A stretch of DNA of 64,000 bases from an uncultured Myroides sp. (GTDB lineage: Bacteria > Bacteroidota > Bacteroidia > Flavobacteriales > Flavobacteriaceae): NCBI GenBank assembly GCA_913777665.1, contig CAJYTF010000053.1, positions 49,318 to 113,317 of the forward strand, given 5' to 3'. The notes beneath the pieces were generated by a model that did no database searches, was not told the origin of the DNA, and saw only the letters and a program-made list of their open reading frames with translations. Shown here piece by piece: positions 35,521-42,882 of the stretch (positions within the stretch are counted from its first letter, which is position 1; each line of letters opens with the position of its first letter). The translations under genes were made by a program, and so were the position numbers.

Positions 35521-36245
35521 ATTAAATGGTGTAAAACGTAATTAAAAATTAAACCAACCACAATGGCGCAACCAAAACTTAAAAAAGTTCCAATTAAAAC
35601 ATATTCGGTTAAATGGCGTTCTTTTGCATTGTTTAAATCGCCAAACCTAAAAATTGATTTCGCTGCCAATAAAAAGCCGATTCCTTCCCAAAAATTGGCA
35701 ACTACAAAACCAAAAATAAACAATCGTTCTAAAATTCCAATATATTTTCCGGCATTAAACAGCACTTTTTCACTCGTAATTTGTACCGAATGTTCCTGTA
35801 CTTTTTTGTACTGCTGATAAGGCGAAAGTAAAATTCTTATTAAAATGGCAGTTACCTGCGTAACCAATATAACTGCAACCAGAACCAGCCATATATGAGG
35901 TTTGTTTATAAAATCGATTGAAATTTCTAATGTCGAAAAAATCATTAAAACCACAATAATTGTAGCAATATGCAACATTTGATCGGCAATAAAAAGTACA
36001 GGAACTTTTATTTTTGATGCTAATTTTAATTTGATCCAATCGAACAAAGCATGAAAAACAGTTACCAGAATAATTGCCCACCACATATTATCGGTCGCTA
36101 AAAACAGACACATTAAAACGGCGTGAATGGCAATATGACTTGCAAAATAAACCGGTTTGTGTTTGTTCTGAACTATTTTTTTGGTCTGAAAAACAAAATC
36201 GCCCAGAAAATGAGCCGCTAAAAATTTAAGAAGAAGTAGCCACAT
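35517..36245 (-). CDS. DUF3307 membrane protein
   Basis: A 242-residue integral membrane protein with about six helices. The N-terminal LLLKFLAAHFLGDFVFQT segment with His and Asp, and the later HIAIHAVLM, match the DUF3307 family. It sits directly behind the SatD gene with a 20-bp overlap, a pairing that recurs in Bacteroidota. The function is unknown; conserved His/Asp in membrane helices might indicate an enzyme or transporter, which is inference. Confidence 0.8.
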   Translation of the reverse strand: MWLLLLKFLAAHFLGDFVFQTKKIVQNKHKPVYFASHIAIHAVLMCLFLATDNMWWAIILVTVFHALFDWIKLKLASKIKVPVLFIADQMLHIATIIVVLMIFSTLEISIDFINKPHIWLVLVAVILVTQVTAILIRILLSPYQQYKKVQEHSVQITSEKVLFNAGKYIGILERLFIFGFVVANFWEGIGFLLAAKSIFRFGDLNNAKERHLTEYVLIGTFLSFGCAIVVGLIFNYVLHHLI

Positions 36246-36840
36246 ACTGTTTCATTGTTTGGTTGTAATAATTTATAAACTGATCAATCTCGTCAAATCC
36301 ACCACGTTTAAGAGCTTCGCTAATGGTACTTTGTTTTTTGTTCAATTTTTCGGCAATTTGTGTTTGATTTAATTCCGGATTCTTCAACTTTAAAAAGATA
36401 ATTTCAGCCGATTTATCTGTCCATTTATCCATAATCAACAAAGCTAAATCAGTCATAACCCTAAATGTGTCGTTCAACAATTTATCTTGGGTATTTATTG
36501 TTAAATTCTTCTTTTCCAACGCATCAAAACCTTCGCCAGACAATTCAAAAGCAGTACCGTTTCCTTCGGTAATTTTCGTTCCTTCAAAAGTTTGTTCACC
36601 AATACCAATGCTTAAACGAACATCGATTTCTTTCAACAGTTTAATCCACGTTTTTAATAAAACAGCGTGTAATAAAGCATCTTCTACAGTTGTTTTTAAT
36701 TGAAAACTGTCGCCACGGTATAATTCCCAATTTAAGGGCGAAGTCCCAAACATTTCCAAAACTTCTTTAAGATGTTTTAACCAAACTGCAGGTTTTAAAG
36801 TGCGCGATGATACAATATCGCCTGTTATAATTGCAACCAT
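36226..36840 (-). CDS. SatD-family protein with C-terminal helix-turn-helix
   Basis: A 204-residue protein. The N-terminal part, VAIITGDIVSSRTL ... LYRGDSFQLKT ... VRLSIGIGE, resembles a nucleotidyl-cyclase-like fold and is the SatD signature. The C-terminal 60 residues hold an HTH: LNQTQIAEKLNKKQSTISEALKR, suitable for DNA binding. The gene starts 34 bp from a three-unit operator array (36874-36952), so autoregulation is likely. It heads the run satD-DUF3307-MmcQ-lipoprotein. Confidence 0.82.
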   Translation of the reverse strand: MVAIITGDIVSSRTLKPAVWLKHLKEVLEMFGTSPLNWELYRGDSFQLKTTVEDALLHAVLLKTWIKLLKEIDVRLSIGIGEQTFEGTKITEGNGTAFELSGEGFDALEKKNLTINTQDKLLNDTFRVMTDLALLIMDKWTDKSAEIIFLKLKNPELNQTQIAEKLNKKQSTISEALKRGGFDEIDQFINYYNQTMKQYVATSS

Positions 36841-36873
36841 TTTATAGTTATTGAATATCTAAAGATATAAAAA

Positions 36874-36952
36874 ATATCGCTTAATTAACCGATAATTAAA
36901 AATATCGTCTATTTAACCGATAATTTAGAATATCGTCTTTAAAACCGATAAT
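36874..36952. promoter_or_regulatory. Three-unit operator array upstream of the SatD gene
   Basis: The 23-bp unit ATATCG-N8-ACCGATAAT occurs at 36874-36896, 36902-36924 and 36930-36952, with an exact 28-bp period. Inside each unit, TATCG and CGATA form an inverted repeat. A weaker relative (ATATCTAAAGATAT) lies at 36855-36868. The spacing and symmetry fit cooperative binding of a dimer. The adjacent SatD protein has an HTH and is the obvious candidate; regulation of the divergent NUDIX gene is also possible. Confidence 0.7.
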
Positions 36953-37044
36953 TAGAATAATCTGATTAGAACTGAAATTGTTTTTTATTGTACGATCTAT
37001 CTAAATTAAAAGTAAAATCTTAAAAATAATTGGTTAAATATGAA

Positions 37045-37052
37045 TATTTTTG
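37045..37052 (+). promoter_or_regulatory. -7 element TATTTTTG directly before ATG
   Basis: TATTTTTG ends 4 nt before the ATG at 37057 (spacer AATA), the same geometry as rlmD, smpB and the HsdR_N gene. Confidence 0.55.
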
Positions 37053-37056
37053 AATA

Positions 37057-37482
37057 ATGGAAACACAAAACTTTAAAGGTTTCAATATTCGGGTGTATGC
37101 TTTATGCATTGTGAACAACGAAATTTTAACTTTAAAAGAACCTTTTACTGGAAATATGGTAGTGAAACTGCCCGGTGGCGGATTGGAATTTGGCGAAGGA
37201 ACTGCCGATTGTTTAAAACGTGAATTTAAAGAAGAATTGAATCTGGAAATTACGGTTGGCGATGCTTTTTACATTCAGAAAGATTTTGTACCATCGTTGG
37301 CTAAAGACGGCAAACAGCTATTAACACTGTATTTTTTCGTAACGATTAAAGATTTACACAATTTGGAAATCATCGATAAAAATATTCAGGAAGTAAATTG
37401 GATTCCATTAACCGCGAATAATCCGTTTGCATTGCCGGTAGATCAAATAGTTTTCAATAAATTGCAGTCAAAATTAAGTTAG
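37057..37482 (+). CDS. NUDIX hydrolase
   Basis: A 141-residue NUDIX protein with the box GGGLEFGEGTADCLKREFKEELNL at about residues 45-68 (G-x5-E-x7-REF-x-EE), so metal and diphosphate binding should be intact. The last Gly of the consensus is replaced by Asn. The substrate cannot be predicted. It is divergent from the SatD gene, across the operator array. Confidence 0.88.
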   Translation: METQNFKGFNIRVYALCIVNNEILTLKEPFTGNMVVKLPGGGLEFGEGTADCLKREFKEELNLEITVGDAFYIQKDFVPSLAKDGKQLLTLYFFVTIKDLHNLEIIDKNIQEVNWIPLTANNPFALPVDQIVFNKLQSKLS

Positions 37483-37512
37483 CAAACCTTGTAAAAGCTA
37501 TCTTTATTAAAA

Positions 37513-37911
37513 ATGATATTTATGTTTAAAGACATTCCCATATTATATGTTGTAGCGGCACTACTTTTAATGTACCTTATCGCCTATTTTGTAAGGTTTA
37601 GAAGCAAAAATGTTGATGCTTTTGATAAAATGAAACTGTCGCTTGTTCTTTTCGGAATTTATGCTGTGGTTTTGTGGCTTTGTTTACCGTCAACCCCTGC
37701 TTTAGAAACATTTGGATATCCGGAAACAGTAAGCGATATAAGAAATGAAAGTCAAATTTTAAGACTTTTACAAGATTATAACAAGGCAATTGTACGAACT
37801 GCAAATGTTTTACATTGGTTTTTATTCGGATTTATATTCTTTTTCATGACCAATATTTATCTGTACACCACGCATCGTGAAAACCAGTTCAATTCTAAAA
37901 ACAAACAATAA
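37513..37911 (+). CDS. Membrane protein of unknown function
   Basis: A 132-residue protein with three hydrophobic helices: residues 8-25, about 38-56, and 97-117 (VLHWFLFGFIFFFMTNIYLY). No family recognised. It lies between the NUDIX gene and the glycosyltransferase on the same strand, with short gaps. Confidence 0.6.
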   Translation: MIFMFKDIPILYVVAALLLMYLIAYFVRFRSKNVDAFDKMKLSLVLFGIYAVVLWLCLPSTPALETFGYPETVSDIRNESQILRLLQDYNKAIVRTANVLHWFLFGFIFFFMTNIYLYTTHRENQFNSKNKQ

Positions 37912-37927
37912 TTTCCGTAACGTAATA

Positions 37928-38992
37928 ATGAGCTTAAAATCTAAAGCAAATATTGTTCGCAGAAAGCTAATGCATTCTTTAACCCACAACATTGGGAAAA
38001 AATCTGTTGGCGACATGCAGAAAAAAGCACATAGCTTTAAAGTAAACCGCGTGTTAATTAGCCGTCCCAACCATCGTTTAGGAAATATGCTGTTAATTAC
38101 ACCGCTGGTTCAGGAAATAGCCAACACATTTCCAAACTGTACGATCGATCTTTTTGTGAAAGGGAAAATAACGCCGATCATTTTTCAAAATTATCCGCAG
38201 GTTAAAAACATCATCGAACTTCCTAAAAAACCATTGAAAGATTTTTCTGAATATCTAAAAGTGTGGTTTTCATTAAAGCGTACAAAATACGATTTAGTAA
38301 TTAATGTAGAAAAAGGCTCGTCTTCGGGCAGAATATCAACAATAATTCCGTCGGCAGATTTTAAGTTTTATGGAGATGATTTCGAAGAATTAAAAGATAT
38401 ATACAGCGATATAGAACATATTGCGAAATATCCGGTTTATAATTTCCGTCGGTTTTTGGAAGTTTTAAATCAAAAACCATTGAGTGGCGATGTTCCTGTT
38501 TTAGATTTAAAATTATCACCAACAGAATTAAATCAAGGCAAACAAGATTTATTAAAAGTTACCAAAAACGACAACCGCAAAACCATTGCATTTTTTACGT
38601 TTGCAACAGGCGCAAAATGTTATTCGGTTGAATGGTGGAACGATTTTTACGAAAAATTCTACCCGAAATATGCCGAAGAATATAATTTGATTGAAATTTT
38701 ACCAGTTGAAGATATTTCGCAGTTAGAACGAAAACTTCCAACTTATTATAGTAAAGACGTTCGTGAAATAGCATCGTTAATGGCAAACTGCGAACTGGTT
38801 GTTGCAGCAGATTCCGGAATGATGCACTTAAGCAGTGCGGCATTAACGCCAACAATCGGACTTTTTTCTGTTACACGTACCCAAGTTTATGCACCTTATG
38901 GCAACGGCAGTACGTTTGTAGATACCGAAAAACAGTCGCAAAACGATATTATCAAAGCAATAGACCAGATTTTATCAACCAAAAAAAGTTAA
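37928..38992 (+). CDS. Glycosyltransferase family 9 (heptosyltransferase-like)
   Basis: A 354-residue GT-B enzyme. The opening VNRVLISRPNHRLGNMLLITPLVQEI matches the GT9 N-terminal motif with Arg-Pro and Gly-(D/N)-x-(L/V). The C-terminal domain has CELVVAADSGMMHLSSAALTPTIGLFSVT, where the Asp-Ser-Gly-x2-His is the sugar-nucleotide site. It should add a heptose or related sugar in lipopolysaccharide core synthesis. The start at 37928 (MSLKSKAN) avoids a 51-bp overlap-side extension. Confidence 0.85.
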   Translation: MSLKSKANIVRRKLMHSLTHNIGKKSVGDMQKKAHSFKVNRVLISRPNHRLGNMLLITPLVQEIANTFPNCTIDLFVKGKITPIIFQNYPQVKNIIELPKKPLKDFSEYLKVWFSLKRTKYDLVINVEKGSSSGRISTIIPSADFKFYGDDFEELKDIYSDIEHIAKYPVYNFRRFLEVLNQKPLSGDVPVLDLKLSPTELNQGKQDLLKVTKNDNRKTIAFFTFATGAKCYSVEWWNDFYEKFYPKYAEEYNLIEILPVEDISQLERKLPTYYSKDVREIASLMANCELVVAADSGMMHLSSAALTPTIGLFSVTRTQVYAPYGNGSTFVDTEKQSQNDIIKAIDQILSTKKS

Positions 38993-39048
38993 AACAAATA
39001 CAACTTTGTAATTTAAGTTAACGCATTTAGTATCTTTAAAAATAAAAA

Positions 39049-40440
39049 ATGAGATTAAAAGATTTATCCGATGAGTTAGGAATTTCGTTAGAAAGCTTAC
39101 AGAATTTCATATACGATTTTAATATAGATTTAAGCATCTGCATTGATGAACAGTTCAACGTAACCGAAAATTTTAAGCAGTTTACTTTGAAAAACATCGA
39201 TTTTTTAAAGAAATATGCCGAAGATCATTCTAAAGAAAAAACCTTGGCTGATATTGCCAAAGCGATAAACGTAAGCGAGGAAAAAGTTTTAAATTTCTTT
39301 GTATCAAACGGAATTCCCGAAGAAGCTGCCAAAAACATAAAAACAAATCTTTCAAGCTACCTGATACATTTGTACATTGGCGGCGAATATCCTTTTATCG
39401 ACGAAGCTTTTCCCGAAACAGAAGATTATGCCGCAAAACGCTTGGTTGGTTATACCGATTTGTATTTCTATTTAAGCGATATGTTGGATCCGTTTATGAA
39501 CAAAGACCAGTCAAAAACCTGGGGAATTTCTAAACCAACCGGAATTGTTTTGTACGGTCCGCCGGGAAGCGGAAAAATTTTCTGGGCACGTAAAATGGCA
39601 CAGATGATTGGTTATGAATTTGTTCACGTTTATAAAGATTATTTGGCAGGAAATTTAAAAACCACCAAAAATTCTTTTACGCATTTCTTGAATTCAAAAA
39701 TGCAACATCCTAAAACCATGTTGTTTATTGATTCGTTAGATGAATTGTTGAGTAAAAATGGCGAGCAGAATTTCTTTTCAGAAAATATTGAATTGATAAA
39801 CACCATTTTACGTCATACTCAAAAAGATATTCATCAGGAATTATTAATGGTTGGTTCGGCTGAAATATTGAGTTTGTTTAACGACGAAGTTTTGGCACCG
39901 GGCAGATTTGATATGCAGATACCAATTTTTCCACCAAATTCAGACGAGCGTGCGCAATTGATTATTTATCATTTAACGCAGAATTTAATAGAAGATTCTC
40001 CGCTTTTAAAGATTCTTAAAACTCATAATGCACTATGTAAATCGTTTTGGGAGCCCATTGCAAACGAAATGAGATTATTTTCGAACACCATGGTAATTGA
40101 TTTTACACAATCATTGAAAAAACGATTATATGCACTTTACAGAAAAGACGAAAGTAAGAACATCGAACTAACCGAAAAAGTTTTAACAGCATCATTCAAC
40201 GAAGCAAAAGCAAAACTAAATGCCGATTATATTAAGCGATGCGCCGTATTTTTGGTAGAAGCAAAACAAAACGTGGGACAAGATTTCCCGCATAGAATTT
40301 TAGAATTAGAAGCAGATTTAGAATCGTATCAAGCCAAAAAACCGCCGATCAACAAAATCGGCTTTAAACAGGTTAATGAAGAAAATCCTGCTATTGTTGA
40401 AATTAACGACGATTCTACCCCAACCGATTTAATAATATAA
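39049..40440 (+). CDS. AAA-family protein with degenerate Walker motifs
   Basis: A 463-residue protein. The N-terminal 90 residues hold two small helical modules (MRLKDLSDELGISLESL; LADIAKAINVSEEKVL), like IF2_N-type modules. The AAA core starts near 125. Walker A is GPPGSGK-I (residues 170-177), with Ile in place of the Thr/Ser that binds magnesium. Walker B is MLFIDSLDELL, where Ser229 replaces the catalytic Glu. APGRFD keeps an arginine-finger-like residue. It probably binds ATP but hydrolyses it poorly, or not at all. The family seems conserved in flavobacteria; the function is unknown. It precedes sucC, separated by 128 bp. Confidence 0.75.
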   Translation: MRLKDLSDELGISLESLQNFIYDFNIDLSICIDEQFNVTENFKQFTLKNIDFLKKYAEDHSKEKTLADIAKAINVSEEKVLNFFVSNGIPEEAAKNIKTNLSSYLIHLYIGGEYPFIDEAFPETEDYAAKRLVGYTDLYFYLSDMLDPFMNKDQSKTWGISKPTGIVLYGPPGSGKIFWARKMAQMIGYEFVHVYKDYLAGNLKTTKNSFTHFLNSKMQHPKTMLFIDSLDELLSKNGEQNFFSENIELINTILRHTQKDIHQELLMVGSAEILSLFNDEVLAPGRFDMQIPIFPPNSDERAQLIIYHLTQNLIEDSPLLKILKTHNALCKSFWEPIANEMRLFSNTMVIDFTQSLKKRLYALYRKDESKNIELTEKVLTASFNEAKAKLNADYIKRCAVFLVEAKQNVGQDFPHRILELEADLESYQAKKPPINKIGFKQVNEENPAIVEINDDSTPTDLII

Positions 40441-40536
40441 ACTAAAAACAAAATAATTAATTACAAAAATATAGAACACCAACATTACCAAAACAACAAT
40501 ATTTCATTTTTTTTAGGCAATGTAAAACAAGTTTCA

Positions 40537-40544
40537 TATTTTTG
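40537..40544 (+). promoter_or_regulatory. -7 element TATTTTTG for sucC
   Basis: A perfect TAnnTTTG, 24 nt before the ATG at 40569. Confidence 0.55.
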
Positions 40545-40568
40545 TACATCTAAAAAACATATAATTCA

Positions 40569-41762
40569 ATGAATTTACACGAATTTCAAGGTAAACAGAT
40601 ACTTTCTAGTTATGGTGTACGTGTGCAACGCGGTCATGTAGCTAATACAGCAGAAGAAGCAGTAACAGTAGCAAAACAATTAACAGAAGAAACAGGTACA
40701 GGTTGGCATGTAATTAAAGCTCAAATTCATGCTGGTGGTCGTGGTAAAGGCGGTGGCGTTAAATTAGCTAAAAATTTAGACCAGGTTAAAGAAATCGCAG
40801 GTCAAATTATTGGTATGGATTTAATTACTCCACAAACTCCACCAACAGGTAAAAGAGTAAACAAAGTATTAATTGCAGAAGACGTTTACTATCCTGGAGA
40901 CAGTGAAATTTCAGAATTTTATATGTCTGTATTGTTAAACCGCGCAACAGGAAGAAACATGATTATGTATTCTACCGAAGGTGGAATGGATATTGAAGAA
41001 GTTGCAGAACACACACCACACTTAATCTTTACAGAAGAAATTGATCCATCTGTTGGTTTACAAGGTTTCCAAGCACGTAAAATTGCTTTTAACTTAGGTT
41101 TATCAGGTGGTGCGTTCAAAGAAATGGTTAAGTTTGTTGATGCATTATACAACGCTTATGTTGGTTGCGATGCTTCAATGTTCGAAATTAATCCGGTTTT
41201 AAAAACATCTGACGATAAAATTATTGCTGTTGATGCTAAAGTAACTTTAGATGACAACGCATTATACCGCCATGCAGATTACGCTGAAATGCGCGATGTT
41301 ACAGAAGAGCGTCCAATTGAAGTTGAAGCTAAAGCAGCTGGTTTAAACTATGTTGATTTAGATGGAACTGTAGGTTGTATGGTTAACGGTGCAGGTTTGG
41401 CAATGGCTACTATGGATTTAATTAAGTATGCAGGTTTTGAACCGGCTAACTTCTTAGACGTTGGTGGTACTGCAGATGCAAAACGTGTTGAAATTGCTTT
41501 CCGTATCATTTTAAAAGATCCAAACGTAAAAGCAATCTTAATCAATATTTTTGGTGGAATTGTTCGTTGCGACCGCGTAGCTCAAGGTATTGTTGATGCT
41601 TATAAAAATATGGGCGACGATATTAAAGTGCCAATTATTGTACGTTTACAAGGAACAAACGCAGATTTAGCAAAACAAATTATCGACGAATCTGGTATGC
41701 CAATTTTATCGGCTATCGAATTCCAAGAAGCATCAGATCGCGTTAAAGAAGCATTATCATAA
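40569..41762 (+). CDS. sucC: Succinyl-CoA synthetase beta subunit (ADP-forming)
   Basis: A 397-residue ATP-grasp protein that opens NLHEFQGKQILSSYGV and has KAQIHAGGRGKGGGVK and the GGIVRCDRVAQG loop. With SucD it makes succinate, CoA and ATP from succinyl-CoA in the TCA cycle. The alpha subunit gene is not adjacent here, as is common in flavobacteria. It has its own promoter and terminator, so it is monocistronic. Confidence 0.96.
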   Translation: MNLHEFQGKQILSSYGVRVQRGHVANTAEEAVTVAKQLTEETGTGWHVIKAQIHAGGRGKGGGVKLAKNLDQVKEIAGQIIGMDLITPQTPPTGKRVNKVLIAEDVYYPGDSEISEFYMSVLLNRATGRNMIMYSTEGGMDIEEVAEHTPHLIFTEEIDPSVGLQGFQARKIAFNLGLSGGAFKEMVKFVDALYNAYVGCDASMFEINPVLKTSDDKIIAVDAKVTLDDNALYRHADYAEMRDVTEERPIEVEAKAAGLNYVDLDGTVGCMVNGAGLAMATMDLIKYAGFEPANFLDVGGTADAKRVEIAFRIILKDPNVKAILINIFGGIVRCDRVAQGIVDAYKNMGDDIKVPIIVRLQGTNADLAKQIIDESGMPILSAIEFQEASDRVKEALS

Positions 41763-41789
41763 TTTAGATAATTTTAACCTAATATATAG

Positions 41790-41824
41790 ATAAGTCCGAT
41801 AATTGTATCGGACTTATTTTTTTA
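41790..41824 (+). terminator. Intrinsic terminator after sucC
   Basis: A perfect 12-bp stem: ATAAGTCCGATA (41790-41801) with TATCGGACTTAT (41806-41817), loop ATTG, and a following T-run. Strong. Confidence 0.9.
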
Positions 41825-41846
41825 CCATATTAATTATTGATATTCC

Positions 41847-41879
41847 AGACCTCACAGGTTGTAAAAACCTGTGAGGTCT
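41847..41879. repeat. Perfect 14-bp palindromic intergenic repeat
   Basis: AGACCTCACAGGTT (41847-41860) and AACCTGTGAGGTCT (41866-41879) flank a 5-nt loop. It lies after the sucC terminator and has no T-run, so it is not needed as a terminator. It resembles REP-like palindromes widespread in flavobacteria. Confidence 0.65.
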
Positions 41880-41973
41880 TTACACATAAAAGGTAATCAA
41901 ATATCAGATAGTAAATAAAACAATTGTTAAAATAAAAGTTTTTTTTACATTTGATAAAAATTCAGAAAAAGAC

Positions 41974-42747
41974 ATGGAAACAAATAATGAACATTTTCAA
42001 GAAAGCAAAACAGAAACAAAACCAAAGAAATCAAGAACAGGTTTAATAATTCTCCTAGTAATACTTGGTTTTATACTAATTGGAGCTGGCGGATATTTCT
42101 ATTTAGATTATAAAAACAGAATGGCAACTATTGAAGACGAAATTGAAAATTCGGAATATAGAACAGCTGCCATAAATAGTATTTTCTCTGTAGCAGAATA
42201 CGATAACATTCCAGAAAATTACCGTGAGCACATTTACGATTTCTTAGCACACAACAGTTATTTAGACGGAACGTACTTTTTGACTAAAATTGCCGATCGA
42301 GCAAAATCGGTTTATGCCTTTGGCGATTTTACCGATGATGATAACGATGAAGACGATTTAGCTGTTTTGTTTGAAAATAACGATTATACAAGCAGCATGC
42401 TGGTTATCTTTAATCATAAAGGTGAAGGTTTGTACATTAAAAATTTCGAAAATGAATTACCTACAATAAATGCCTTTAAAGTTGGTGCAAAAATCTACGA
42501 AAACGAAGCAAAACTCACACCTGCAACTTGTGGAGGTTTAATGATTAAGACTGATTACAGAAAAGAAGCGTTGGTTTACGACAAAAAAATGAAGAAATTC
42601 AATTCGCATTATCAGTACACCGATGACGAAATTAAATCAATGAATTCACCTGAAGAATATTATGATGAAGGCTATGAAGCTGAACCTGTAGATGATACGC
42701 CTGAAGAAGCATCCATCATAAACTCAATAAATCAAGATAGCAATTAA
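41974..42747 (+). CDS. Single-pass membrane protein of unknown function
   Basis: A 257-residue protein: a charged cytoplasmic N-terminus, one transmembrane helix (residues 23-46, LIILLVILGFILIGAGGYFYL), then an outer domain. The segment GDFTDDDNDEDDLAVLFEN is strongly acidic. The C-terminal 40 residues are acidic and probably disordered. No family recognised. It ends at its own terminator, which overlaps the stop codon. Confidence 0.6.
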   Translation: METNNEHFQESKTETKPKKSRTGLIILLVILGFILIGAGGYFYLDYKNRMATIEDEIENSEYRTAAINSIFSVAEYDNIPENYREHIYDFLAHNSYLDGTYFLTKIADRAKSVYAFGDFTDDDNDEDDLAVLFENNDYTSSMLVIFNHKGEGLYIKNFENELPTINAFKVGAKIYENEAKLTPATCGGLMIKTDYRKEALVYDKKMKKFNSHYQYTDDEIKSMNSPEEYYDEGYEAEPVDDTPEEASIINSINQDSN

Positions 42748-42759
42748 GCTATCTTTTTT
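42735..42759 (+). terminator. Intrinsic terminator overlapping the stop codon
   Basis: AGATAGC (42735-42741) and GCTATCT (42748-42754) with a 6-nt loop that holds the TAA stop, then TTTTT. Confidence 0.75.
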
Positions 42760-42805
42760 CTTTTAACATAGTAGGAAAATAGAAATTAGTTTGTTAAATT
42801 AGATA

Positions 42806-42852
42806 ATATCAAAAAGCACTGCCACACAAATAAAGGGTACAGATTTTGATAT
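42806..42852. promoter_or_regulatory. Inverted repeat ATATCAAAA/TTTTGATAT upstream of clpC
   Basis: Two 9-bp arms separated by 29 bp lie 31-77 bp before the clpC ATG. It could be a regulatory stem or two half-sites. It does not match CIRCE or CtsR sites. Confidence 0.3.
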
Positions 42853-42882
42853 GTTAAAATAAAAAACCCTAAATATTATAAA

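Noticed and set aside
36874..36952. CRISPR array
   Set aside because: Three units with 23-bp repeats and 5-bp spacers that do not vary as spacers do; the internal symmetry fits an operator.
42806..42852. CIRCE or CtsR operator upstream of clpC
   Set aside because: The arms (ATATCAAAA/TTTTGATAT) match neither TTAGCACTC-N9-GAGTGCTAA nor the GGTCAAA heptad.
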